Shown piece by piece: positions 1 through 12,000 of a stretch of 64,000 nucleotides of DNA. The stretch covers positions 1,366,501 to 1,430,500 of the forward strand of contig NC_092317.1 in the NCBI RefSeq assembly GCF_036785885.1, read 5' to 3'. How positions within the stretch are numbered: the stretch's first letter is position 1; each line of letters begins with the position of its first letter. The translations under genes were made by a program, and so were the position numbers. Under the pieces are notes generated by a model. That model was not told the origin of the DNA and did not search any database. It worked only from the letters and a program-made list of their open reading frames with translations. The DNA is from Coffea arabica (taxonomy: Eukaryota > Streptophyta > Magnoliopsida > Gentianales > Rubiaceae).

Positions 1-115
1 GATATCTGCACATGCCAAAGAAAAATTAGACAATTAACATAAGGAAAATATCCATAACAAGTTTCCCACCACTTGCCAAGCATATTACCAATCTGCATTT
101 ACTAATCATACTTAC

Positions 116-3100
116 TGGCGAATATAGTCATTGGTCCATGAACTGTTACATTGTGGAACTTTCCGAAGAGCCAAAGCAGCAGCCTACATCCAAAGTCAAC
201 AGTTATTTGGCTGAGGCTCTATCCTACCAAGTCAATTAGCATGTCATTTATTTTGAGACTTCAACTAGGCAAAAAAATCATCCACCATATTGTTTTTTCT
301 TTTGGTCCTACAGTCATCCACCATATTGTTATCCCTTGCTAAATGTGTTTGTTTTACTAAAAGAAAGAATCTATCGAGCTTATATTAGAAAATGACCATA
401 ATGTCTTTTTAAAGGTAAAGGATTAAAACCTAGAATGTGACCATTTAAGGAAGCCTAGAATAGACCTGGACTCAGGCCATGGCAACCTTCCAGCAGTAGT
501 CAGGTTAGAACAGCTGGTGAAACAAGACATGACAATGAGTGGATTATTGTTCACAGCCAGCTGATAGCAAGCTAAGACTGCAGGGTTATAACTGCCCACT
601 AATGATGTTGCTAGGATATGTAAGAGAGAAGCCACATCGTAAATCAAGTATTGCATTATTCCCCAACTATGCTAATCCTAACACCTAATGTGGAAGACCA
701 AGCTTGTTAAACATCCACGAATATGCAACCCAATCCCACCACCTATTCGCCTCCCAAACAACAGATGTTAAAAGAGAAAGAAGAGAAAGGGTCTCCTCCA
801 ACAGAATTTGGCAGTCTAGAACAAGGATCAGAATATAAGATTTGCTTTGGAGATTATGCTTATACCAAAAATGATTTTGAATGCCTGAAGTATCATATTT
901 TCACTCATACCTTAATTACAAGATCGTTCACAGATATCCTTTTCCCGCCTGAAGCTTCTTGTAATGAGTTGAGCTGGGAGCGCAATCTGCACAAGAAGAT
1001 CATAAAGAACAGAGTTCAGTAATCAAAGACCTGTTCAAATTTAGCATTAATACAAGGTGAAGACCATCACTTACTCCATAAGTTTGTCCACACATGTATC
1101 TACAGTTAGATAGTAATGTGGAATTGTTTGCTTTGAGAGCAATAACCGTGATGCCGTCACCTGTAAAGATTGTAAAACATATTAGCCACAACCAGAATTT
1201 GCAAAAAGATGAACGGACAGTACTTGGCATGCTGCTGGCACAACTAAACAGAGATTAAGGATCCAAAATAGAAGCTTCTCTAACTAAAGAGTACTTTTAG
1301 ATGCATGATTAGCAGAGAAAATGCCTCAAACAACCTTTCTTATTTGGGAAAGAGGGATGTCAGCATAATCCAAAGATGTAGCTGTTGCAGTGGCAGCCTT
1401 GGGAGCAGGTGCTTCCTTCCCACGAGAAGCTACAAATCATAAAAGAGTAACAAAGTGAAGAGTCATTTCAGCTGTCCAATTTGTGCACAGTTTAAAGGTA
1501 GGGACCACCTACTGATGCACACCAGCATTAGCCCCCCCCCCCACACACACACACACTCTCTCTCTCTCTCTCGTGTGTGAATATCATGTACATGTATCTC
1601 TTACACATCTACCAAACACAAATACTAAACTCTCATAAGCATCAAGCATGAGTATAAGGACATCTCTTCCAGTCAGAAAGGAATACCCAAATAATCTTCA
1701 ATGTCAGCCTTCACAATGACTCCATCAGGACCAGTTCCTTTTATGTCCGCAATGGGTACCTGCATCCAAAATAAGATGAAGTAAACTGGAAAAGCATCCA
1801 GGAATCAAAACCAGTAGATACAAAAGGTAGAACCCAGGAAAGAATATAGATTTCAAAAGTTCAAATATACACAGTGGCAAACCATACATTATGCTCCTCG
1901 GCAATTTTCCTAGCCAGAGGACTAGCAAAAATGCGACCTTCTGCTGCAGGAGCTGCACTTGGCTTAGAAACTTTTTGCTCTGTTGCAGTGACAGGTTCTC
2001 TTGCAGCCTCGTCTTTAGCGGGAGATGGAGTGGAGGGCTCTTTAACTGGAGCTGCAGAAACTGATTCGGCAGGCTTGTAGTCTTTAAATTTTGAAACATC
2101 TTCCTCTTCTTCAACAGTTATAGCAATCACCTGCAGAATATTTTTCAAGAAAGATATACAATCTCTTTGTGCAAAAAAGGGTTGTCATTATCACATTGCC
2201 TAGCTAAAGTCACGTGCAGCTGATAACAATCGCTAAATCACAGAAAATTTGCTACAGGATATCTTAAAGCATCTCTTTGAACGGAAAGAACAGCAAATTA
2301 ACATTGCAAATATCAACTATTTGACACAAAGAGTCCAGTAGTCAAAGATGCGTGGCACATAACAGTGTGAATTGAATGACTCAGCATTGAATCTGTGTCA
2401 TTTAAAAGCTTAATGAAGAAGGAAGGAACAGTAACTTCACAAACTGGTACCAGTTGATTAATAACATGACACAAGTAACTTCAAATAAAATATCAACTGT
2501 TTTACACGAGGTGTCCAGCAGTCACAGATTTGGTTGTGTATAATAATGCAAGTAGAAGGACGCATCATTCAATCTGTGGTGTTCAACAATTTAACAAATC
2601 AGGGAGAAACAGTGACTTCACAAAAGGGTGAAATTGGACAGATACCAGAAATTTATGGCCAAATGCAGTAGAAACCTATGGTTTTTAACCAGAGTCTGGA
2701 TGGTTTTCTGAATTCACTAATTCACAATTCACCAACTGTTCAGTGAAAACAAAATACTGAACTTCTGCAAGGGTTCAATTTCTCAGAATTCAGAAAATAA
2801 AGTTTGAGATCTTTAATGATGTCAGGGAAGACATAAAGAATACATTTACAAGGCCTTTCAGGGACAATAAACAGAAAAAACATTATCCATTTTACTAATA
2901 GATACAACATCTGCCAATGTGAGATATTTCTAATGAACGGGTCAAACAGACCTAATTTACTTCATTTAAAATGCATTCTTTTCAAATAACAGTCAAAAAG
3001 CAGAAAGAAGAGAGAAAGGCAAGGGAAAAAATTAATATAGATCAGGCCAATACCTCACCAACTTTTATTCCACTTGCTCCATCCCCTTTTAAAATCTTAG

Positions 3101-5958
3101 CCAGATATCCTTCCTCCATGCATTCCATCTCTACTGTTGCTTTATCCTATGCATTAAAATCATTATAGAACTTGTACATACACAATAAAGCACATTGAAA
3201 GAAAGGAAAGTAAGACTAAATAAAAGGCAACATCATAAGAAAAAATGAATAAGCATCTTGAGGACCCTACTGTTTCAACTTCACAGAGGACTTCACCAGG
3301 AGAGATTCTGTCACCCTCTTTCTTCAACCACCTTGCAATATTTCCCTACATCATTGGAAAGAAAACCTAGTATGATTATCTCAGACTCCGAAAAGGGTGG
3401 TCTAGTTCTGAGCATTCAAAAGGCACATACCTCTGTCATTGTAGGTGAAAGGGATGGCATCCCAACCTCCTGATGTGGAGGAAGGCCTGAATTTAGGGGA
3501 AAAAAAAAGGAGGGAGATTCATCATCTTTGGTTTTCAAACTTCCTAGGTAAAGTTGACTATTCGACAGAAAATAATCACTGAACCCTAAACCCTAAACCC
3601 TTAAAGATGCTACCAAAAAGAACTAATCACTGAAGATCCTCGTGATTGTAAGATCATAGGCATGTTAAGGCCAAATCAAGCAGAGACTAAAACAGATAGA
3701 GAAGCATCACTCATTTTCTTCTATGCTTTTACTTTCTATGGTTCAGGAATGTGGGAGCAGGGTACATAACAAGCATACCTTATCTTGGTGGGAAAACTTT
3801 AAAAGTGAATAAGCGATTTAGACCTCGTCGATTGCTTTTAAGAATCAGACTCATGCAGCAACATAACTAATAAAACCACGCGCACAAAAGAGAGCTATAT
3901 TTCAATCATTTCCATTCATATGGCATGCACAAACTGACCTGCTTCAGTTGAAAAACATCTTCCCATTGGCAACGGTGACCTGGCATTCAAAACTATTATA
4001 CAAAAAAAAATAATAAAGAAAGGTTTACTAGACATAACAAAATCTAAACTAAGTTCACAACAAACCATGAACTTCTAGTGTTGAATAAGATGCCAGCCAT
4101 AGGAACATCCAACTTCCTTCCAGTCCTTATAGAGTTTGCTTTTTGTGTTCCTCTAACTGATATCTGCAGGATAGAATTCAAGTAGTCCTTAACCCACAAC
4201 AGTGTCACATGCATAAATTAAATAGGATAGTATTTTATAAATCCAAATAGAGCAAGCCTTGTGAAGAAAAAGGAGAAAAAGTCAGATTTGGCAAGTATAA
4301 CTACGAAGCAAAGAGGGCTAATGCTGATTGATCAAGATAAATATGTAATTATAGTTAATTAAGTCAACAAGAAAAAAAATACTCAATCTAGAAAAGGGGC
4401 GCAAAGGGGGGCAAGTATGCCAATTACAATAGTACCATGGGAGGATCTATTGTTCTACATCTGTTACTAAATCCTGCTGTGCCTCGAAAGCGTTCTTTAG
4501 GAGATGCAAAACCAGCTTTCTGAAACTTCAAAATGTCTACAACACAATGGAAACAGCTTCAAGAATCAGAAAGTGGTATACTTTGAGTGATTATACTCGA
4601 AAAAATAAATAAATAAATGAAAATAAAATACGAGAAGATAAGTCCAAACACTTACCATCTCCTTTGTCAGCAGACAACCTAGCTTCATTACTAAACCAGC
4701 GGACTAAAGACAGATTGTCATGCCGTACTAAGTTGGAAGTGTTATGGATCTGAACAGTAGTTAAGAAACACAAATATGGAAGGTGAGCAGTATCACTGAT
4801 CAAGTAACGGCAAGCAGTAGCTCAAAACATAGAAGTCATTTACGCTATGCATAATTTCTTGTCTAAACCACATATATAAGTTCATAAATCATAACTTCTT
4901 CATGACAGGAAAAATAAGAAAAGCAATTCATTAGCATTTTGTTCATCTTTAACTAGTGATTGTAAAATTAAACCATAATGTTACTTCACGAAGTTCATCT
5001 CTATGCAGGCCATTAAAATTTTTAGGACCTAATTTATCAGTTGTCAGCAATTCCGGCATACTTATCAACAGCACTTCCAAATTAGGGACTTGATAACCAA
5101 AATAGTGCTCACAATCTGACACTTGGAAAAGAAAAGGTGAAGACTAACTTGGAAGATCAATTGCAAAGCCAGACTAATGCACAAACATTTGAAAGTCAAA
5201 GTAAATGAATTCTGTAGCACGTCTAAAACTATTAGCGATGACAGCATAACTGTGTTGATATTCCAAATGCAAAAGATTAAGTAGAAACATGTCCTGTACT
5301 GGCAACCCAAAGGCTTTTGCTTTTGCCATAGACTCCTCCCCATCAGGCAATTCAGAGTACCCACTCAAAGAACAGGATCAGATAAACAGAAGATCTTAGG
5401 CAAAATGGAAATAACCTAACAATAGGAGCAAGTAAGAAATGGCATCAACCTCCTGGTATTACTTACGACTAAACTTAATCTAACATAAGAAACACAATTT
5501 TGCAAGAATGCTACTTCACCAAAAACTACGGCTATATACTCGAGCTAATCAAAGCAAAGATCATACTATCATCTGCTGAGAAGATCCAGCCAGAGCTAGA
5601 ATATTTCAAATGCCCCCTTTTTCTCTTACGTTTTTTTTTTTAATCACGCAACTGGATGAACATAGCAGTCATCTTTTACATACATCACCTTTTGGACACA
5701 GTAATAAATGGTAAATATCAATGTCTCAAACAGTAAATCCACCAAACCTCATCATTGTCCTTTTATTTAATTGCATTTGTGTCAAACATCCTATTGTATG
5801 ACAATAAATAACAAATTAAATGGGGCTTGACATAGATTAACAATACAATAGCTGGAGTGATATGAGAAATTATTCCGTGAAACCAGAAGTTGAGCATTGG
5901 TTAAACAGATGCACCATACCTTTCTGGAGTGACGGAGGACGTGAGACGCACAACTCAT
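116..5958 (-). CDS. Dihydrolipoyl acetyltransferase (E2) of mitochondrial pyruvate dehydrogenase, 5' part
   Basis: E2 core of the mitochondrial pyruvate dehydrogenase complex, which transfers acetyl groups from its lipoyl arm to CoA. I join 14 exons (high to low): 5920-5958, 4656-4749, 4436-4536, 4066-4163, 3939-3979, 3431-3486, 3271-3345, 3054-3146, 1888-2130, 1687-1759, 1335-1429, 1075-1160, 911-986, 116-183. All borders are GT-AG and the phases agree, giving about 412 residues. Order of parts: a targeting presequence ([13 protein letters not shown], then VRWFSNEA); a lipoyl domain with [16 protein letters not shown] and the lipoyl lysine in [10 protein letters not shown]; an Ala/Pro/Glu linker; the E1/E3-binding domain ([23 protein letters not shown]); and the start of the catalytic domain ([36 protein letters not shown]). 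The catalytic HxxxD motif lies beyond the left edge. The presequence is split over several short exons. Family assignment is secure; the first exon is the least certain because it is short. Confidence 0.92.
1532..1573. repeat. Compound microsatellite C-run/(CA)n/(CT)n
   Basis: A run of C, then CA repeats, then CT repeats, inside an intron of the E2 gene. It is likely to be length-variable. Confidence 0.9.
3582..3600. repeat. Short telomere-like motif in E2 intron
   Basis: Two to three consecutive copies of the plant telomere unit (CCCTAAA) lie in the intron upstream of the lipoyl exon. The array is too short to be a telomere relic of any size. It may be a telo-box or chance. Confidence 0.6.
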
Positions 5959-8518
5959 GATGTAATAGCACCCAGTTCCAATAGCCCTTTGCACTCTTGA
6001 AATAGCAACTTTGACAACCTCCCTGAAGTGGTGATATTCATGACTAATCAGTAATAATATGAGCAATAAATTGTTTCGTGAGTGAATTAAATATAATTAA
6101 GATCACCGACTATCTTCTCCCTAAAAAGGTTTCAGAACTCAACAAGTTGTTCTTATAAACTTAAACATTACACTTCATGCCAACCTAATTACCTGAGAAA
6201 GAAAATAACACAAATACAAAAAAGTATACGTATATACTAACATGAATGGGCTCAAACAAATCCAACGTAATATTTCGTAACAAAGTTCAACAAAGACTAA
6301 CGAGCAAAACTATCATACCACATCAGAAGCAATTCATTACCTGCAATTGATATTTGTGTCCAGAAAAAGATCAATAATGCTTGAATTTACGTCACAAAAT
6401 CAAAATGTAAATTAAAAAACATACATGGGAAATGAGCCTAACAGGGCAAATCAAATTCTGATAGAATTTCAGTCAGGAAAAATCAAAACTAAAAATCTAA
6501 AATAGGCGAAATGTTAATTAAAACCTTAAGTTTGTTGGGTTAATGCTCTGGCTGGTTTATAAACCAGGCAGCAGAAAATCTAAACATTAATAAAAAAAAA
6601 AAAAAAATCCCTAGCCCAAGGGTCCATGATTGACAGTGGAAATTCAGCGCAAAATTACTAGCATATTTATTAAAAACAACAACATTAATAATTTTTCTAA
6701 AACAAATAGGTAAATGGAACAGCTAACAAAGGATTCGAGGTTTGACGACGTGGATACCGACCGGCGGCGATTATTGGGCAGCTTTTGAGCTTGTCGTCCA
6801 ACCTGACTCCTTTTCGGATCTCTGCTGCGTCTGGAAAAAAAGAGAAGCCGACTAATTTTCTGCTGCGTTTGGTGGACAAGTTTTTCTTTTTCTTTTCTTT
6901 TTTCACCTATTCAGAGTACAGAATTGTTTAGTGATTAAAAGTTTACTCTGATTTTGTACTTTTTACTTTACATCACTGAGGTTTCAGTAATATCATTTTG
7001 GCCCATCATATTTAGATATCTAGCAGATTTTCCCCAAATATAGTTTTTGAGTGAAAGCTTTTGTTTATCCGTGACGACAAAACATGGATTGTTTATTAAA
7101 CTAGTCTCAACTTGTGAAGTTGTGGAATTCTGATATAGCCATTTTGGCCCCTCGTATTCTTCAGTTTTGTTTCCAGAAATAGTAGTAGCATGTTGGGAAA
7201 AGGGCTAGCAGAAAAAGCATGCAATCAAGTTTTATTGCAAATTTGACGTCGTATTGTTGTTTTCATCTTTAATTTCAAATCCAAGACGAGAAAATAAAAA
7301 TTGTTTCCATCGGCACATTATATGAGGTTTTAAAAAAAAATGTATTTTTTATTATCACGTACAATTGTATGATAGCAAATTCTTTCAAGAAATAATACGG
7401 TGGACTTTTGATGGAATTGGCCAGTAATCATGTGCAATATTGCAAAGTAAAACTTAATAGAATCAACAAATCACTCCATTCGAATAGCACAAGAAGTCAA
7501 TTTATTTGATGTAGCATAAGTGTCAATTGTTGAGCAACAAGCTCAAATCCTAAATTAAAAACACATGAAATTTTCTTAAACAGAAAGGAGTGGAAAAAAT
7601 AGATGCGCATAAGCTCAATTGTAAAATATTTTAACATCATAACTACTTAGAGTTACAAATGAATCAAATTGCTCGTGAGCCGATTCGATCAAAGGTTGAC
7701 TTGAATTTAGTCAATATTGAATTCAAACCAACAAAATTGGATTATTAAATTTAAGTTGAGCATAAAAAAGTTCAGCTCGTTAGCTCGTGAGCCGATTTCA
7801 TTATATATATATTATTTTTATTTTAATAGTGAAATTATAATGTATACCCCTAATATTTTTATTATGTATTAAAAAATAAATATTTTATTCATTTTAACAA
7901 ATAATATAATTATTTTTATTTTTTTAATTCGAATGGATTCGAGTTCGAACTAAACTAAAGTTGAATTTGAGGTCGAAATCAAGTTCAGATTTTACATTAA
8001 AAATTCGTTGAATCGACACTTAGATAAATTATACAAAAATTCAACTCAACTTGTTTGCAACTCTAGTAACGCTATCTCTCTTTGCCAAATAGTAGGTGTA
8101 CTTGTCAAATAAAGGAAAAGTTATCCATAACGGCCCGATTTTAGTACTTGCCAAATAAAAACAAACTGCGGCACCGCTGAATCCTCAATTGGCAAAAAAG
8201 ACAAATCAGAAGGACTAAAAGTAAATGACCCCAATATCCGGTCTGAAACTTCACCGTGCGGGAGCCAAAGCACACCGGAGAGTTTCCTCTGGAAAAAAGC
8301 TTCCAACGCTCTTCAAAATATCCCAATTATCCAAACCTACAAAACCAGATGAAAATCCATAAATCTAATATCATACATTGGTTTTAGTCATCCGGAAGCA
8401 ATGATATATAATTTATAGGCTCAAAAATTATGTAATTTTCTGCTGTAAATTATGAATTTATGTAGATACAAGGTCAGACAGATAGAAATATAGTTTTTTT
8501 TTTTTTTGTTTGGTTGTA
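5959..8518. other. Intergenic: divergent promoters of E2 (-) and TRB (+), repeat debris
   Basis: The stretch next to the E2 start codon, up to about 6.9 kb, should hold its 5' leader and promoter. A polypyrimidine/polypurine patch lies near 6880-6910. The middle is AT-rich with a degenerate repeat at about 7670-8060. I see no further coding exon. Confidence 0.5.
7670..8060. repeat. Degenerate AT-rich dispersed repeat
   Basis: The phrase GCTCGTGAGCCGATT occurs twice (about 7671 and 7782) around AT-rich filler, and related wording (CAACTCGATAAAAACTGGTA) occurs near 36766. This looks like remains of a dispersed plant repeat of unknown class. No ends or target duplication are visible. Confidence 0.3.
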
Positions 8519-10582
8519 ATGGGGAACCAGAAGCAGAAGTGGACGCCGGAGGAGGAGGAAGCTCTAAAAGCAGGAGTGAAGAAGCACGGCACCGGAAAAT
8601 GGAAGAATATACTCAAGGACCCGAGTTTGCCCCTTTTCTCACCAATCGTTCCAACATTGACCTCAAGGTTCAGCTTTTTGTCTTGCCATTGCTTCTACCT
8701 TTTTTTTTTTTTCAATTTAAAATACCACCCAATTTGATTTTTATAAGTCTTATTAATGGTTATGCGCCTATTCCTCACCAATTTGAATTTTTTTTTTGGT
8801 TGTGTGAAAATTATTTAAGTTATGCACCTGTTTTCAACCCAAGTTCTTTCCCATGGCCATGGCTATCGGTCCTTTAAGAGCTTTACTGTGGTTAGCCTGA
8901 ATGGCGTGAGAACTGTGGCATTATTTCTTTTGTGTGACAAATTAAAAACACTTCTGGTGGAATTTCCTCAACTGGAAGTAGCTATGATCTCTTATATTGA
9001 AAACTTACCACTAACAAATTGTTATATTTGATTAATTTTTCTTGTTCGTATGTTTAGGATAAATGGCGGAATGTGAGCATCAGTACTGGACAAATCTCTA
9101 AAGTTAAATCCATGGCTCCTAGAATAAAACAATCGACAGCTATAGCACTGCCCATTACCCCAATTTCTGCTGTTCCTATTTTAGTTGTTGAGGATGATGC
9201 AGTAGATGATCCATCCAAAAGCCCACAGGAAGGAAGGAATGCTCCGCGGTTAGTGTTTTTCAGTTTTCTCTTCTGATACTTGTGCATGTAAACTCTTTGG
9301 TTTTCAAGCTTTTGATGAGTTACCTTGCACAATTCAACATTAACAAGTATAGGGTTTGTGCAAACCAGCAACTTTACACTCTAAAATATGGGGAAAAAAG
9401 AAAAGACATTGGAATAACTGTCCATGTATGCACTGACACTGGCAATCTTGACCAGTTATCACAGATCCACGAAAGTCTTTATAGTACAATCTGAGCTTAA
9501 AATTGGTTGTTTTAGTCAGATATTATTTGCATTATAAGCATATTTAGAGGCTGTAAATAAGGTCTTATGCATTTGATAGCTAGCATGCTAGTATTTTAGT
9601 TCATGAAAAGAATATTTTTAATTATATCATAGTAAATTCTTTATTTCTGCAAGAAGCATGTGATATACTGGATTAGTTTGACAAAACATTCTGTCAATAT
9701 TTTTCTCTACTGAATGACTACATGCGCTCACCAGGTATGACTCTATGATCTTTGAAGCAATTACAGACATTAAAGATCCAAATGGATCTGATATTGGTGC
9801 CATTGTTCGCTTTATTGAGGTCAGATGGAGTTGCTTATTTTAGCTTCTTTGAGAACATCTTCTGGTTTTTAATAGTAATTATTCCGTCTACAGCAACGGC
9901 ATGAGGTTCCCCAAAATTTCAGAAGGTTGTTGAGTTCAAACTTGAGAAGACTTGTTTTGAAAGGCAAGCTTGAAAAGGTTACGTCAACACTGATAAAATT
10001 TTCTGAAAAGGTGAATAACGACTGATTCTTGTCACCTAGCATATGTCTGAAGTAATTGTTCCTTGCAAATTCAAATTAAACGCAGGTCCAGAATTGTTTT
10101 AAGATGAAAGATGCAGCATCGGGAGCGAAACCTCCTATGCCCAAAAAGAAAGATGTTTGTTCCAGACCATCACAGAATTTTGGCTCAGTGACCTCAATTG
10201 AAAAATTGAAAGATGCTGCTATTAATGCCGCATACAGGATTGCTGAAGCAGAAAACAAATCATTTGTAGCAGCTGAAGCAGTTAGGGAGTATGAGAGGGC
10301 TGTTAATATAGCCGAAGACACAGATTCAGCACTATTACTAGTTAAAGACATCTATGATCGATGTAAGTTTCTATATTCTTTTGTCACTGTTCTGCCGCCA
10401 CCACTGGATACTATGATGACTGTTGATTCCTCTATTATAGAAGTAATTGTGCACAGCAAATTTATGTTCTGCAAAGATGGTGGTTGAATTTGGAGGTTCA
10501 GGTCATAGTATTATACAAGTTCCTCCTTTTGTGCGTTTGTGCAGGTTCGCAAGGTCAAATGGTCCTCTTGAGTTGCAGATAG
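8519..10582 (+). CDS. TRB: TRB-type single-Myb-histone telomere repeat-binding factor, frameshifted in exon 1
   Basis: Plant TRB/SMH proteins bind telomeric repeats and telo-box promoters through an N-terminal Myb domain and dimerise through a central H1/H5-like domain. Exons: 8519-8667, 9058-9248, 9735-9819, 9894-9977, 10086-10362, 10545-10582. The Myb part reads [28 protein letters not shown], then in another frame [16 protein letters not shown] joined to DKWRNVS. The histone-like domain is [47 protein letters not shown] coiled-coil tail follows ([20 protein letters not shown]). Exon lengths sum to 824, one short of a multiple of three: one base is missing around 8619-8625 (GGACCCGAG; expected GAC-CCN-GAG). 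As written, the product stops soon after exon 1. An assembly slip in a C run and a real null allele both fit. With the base present the protein would be about 274 residues. Confidence 0.85.
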
Positions 10583-11033
10583 GCAGTCCTTCAAGTTGCT
10601 AATAGTATATATAAATGTTAACGAGGAAGTTTTCTTCAGTTTCCTTGTATCTTAGAGCTGACTAACCTGCACAGCAACAGGTACAAGTAACTTAGTAGAT
10701 CAGCTAAGAAGGATGTTTTAGGGTGCATGAACTGTCCAACGATTTTGAACGTTGTGATCATTACCTAATTCTTGCTCTGTATCTTTCTTTGATCAACGCT
10801 CTGCTCTAGCTATGAAATGTTGGCTGTTTAGCACAACATGGTAAGCAACTACTTCAACTGGTCCAGGATTTTCTAGTTCCTGGTCGCCAACCTTGGCTAA
10901 CAAACGTTAACTTCAGGCCTCGCTGCTCATGATACAGAAAAAGTAGAAACTACTGTGTGAGGATGGGTCCCTGTTAGGGTAACGTTTTCAATCTTCAAAA
11001 GTTGGAGTTATTTAAAGTACTAGTTTATTTCCG

Positions 11034-11215
11034 TTTGGATTAGCTGTTTTTGAGGGTGTTTTAAAAAATTTTACTGTAACAAAGTTTTTAGAATATATTT
11101 TGGGATATTTTGTAAACATTAAAAAAAATTTAGACTATTTTTTAGAGTACCTTTTAGAGTATTTTTTAAAAATTTTTATAATATTTAAAAAATTAGTTTT
11201 TGATAAACAGCCTTT
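11034..11215. mobile_element. Possible degenerate MITE
   Basis: It starts with CGTTTGGATTAGCTGTTTTT and ends with an imperfect inverted copy (AGTTTTTGATAAACAGCC); the inside is AT-rich and contains TTTTACTGTAACA. This resembles non-autonomous elements common in asterid genomes. No clear target duplication. Confidence 0.4.
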
Positions 11216-11411
11216 TGATTAATACTTGCTACATTGAGCTACACCAACTAACATCAACACAATACTAGTACATACAAATTTTGACTTTTGAATATAAATG
11301 ATCTAGACAACAAAATTTGTGTTATTAGCATGGTCTTAAAACGTTTAGAATTTGGATTGAAAATTATGCATAATTACGATTGAGTGGCGAAAAATTAACT
11401 GCAGGATAGGA

Positions 11412-11437
11412 ATATATATATATATATATATATATAT
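11412..11437. repeat. (TA)n microsatellite
   Basis: About 13 TA units upstream of the eIF4A promoter. Confidence 0.9.
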
Positions 11438-11856
11438 CAATAATATATCATAATTTCTTGCTGTACACAAGGGATGTGCAAATTGATGCGCTTGGCTCGA
11501 CTCTGATTATTTTTATTTTTGTATTCATGAATTTATTGATCAAAGCAAATTCTAGTTTAAGGAATTAAATGAACGTGCTCAATGAACTTGGAAAAGCCAT
11601 TCGCAAACAGAGCGTTTCTTTACCCAAAAACAATAGAGCGACTTTGAAAATCACGGAAATTTGGCAAGTTCAGAAAAGATAAAAAAAAAAAAAAAAAAAA
11701 AAAGTCGGCGGATGATCCAGTGGGTCCCAGGAGTGGGGAAACGGAAGACGAGTATGAGAGGAAGGGAAGAAGGGCAAAGTGGGAAAATCACGGAAATTAG
11801 ATTCCACAGGGACAGGGTTTTGGGACCGAAGCAGCAAAATCTCGTATGGAGTAGTC

Positions 11857-11864
11857 TATAAAAA
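11857..11864 (+). promoter_or_regulatory. TATA box of eIF4A
   Basis: TATAAAAA precedes a CT-rich leader (ACAAATCTCTCTC) by about 25-30 bases, the normal plant TATA-to-start spacing. It fits transcription of the eIF4A gene from about 11890. Confidence 0.7.
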
Positions 11865-12000
11865 GGAAGAGATGAGTCGCGAACACAAATCTCTCTCATG
11901 ATTAGAAGTAGTTACGAACGTACTTTCGGTTCTTCAGCTCAATCTTAACAGACAATAAAAGCTTCCTTTTTCCTCTTACATTACCAATCAACAATTTCAG

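Larger units (their letters stand above)
10583..11856. other. Intergenic: TRB 3' end and eIF4A promoter
   Basis: The left part is the probable 3' UTR of the TRB gene. A MITE-like AT-rich element (about 11034-11215) and a TA microsatellite (11412-11437) follow. The right part, rich in GGGAAAATCACGG-like sequence and a long A run, leads into the eIF4A TATA box. No coding exon was seen. Confidence 0.5.

Noticed and set aside
723-1022. A 99-codon plus-strand frame over 723-1022
   Set aside because: It overlaps the antisense of the real E2 exon at 911-986 and has no domain.
8506-8877. A 123-codon plus-strand frame in the second frame of TRB exon 1
   Set aside because: Only its [16 protein letters not shown] part is genuine TRB coding; the upstream part is the Myb sequence read out of frame and the end is intron.
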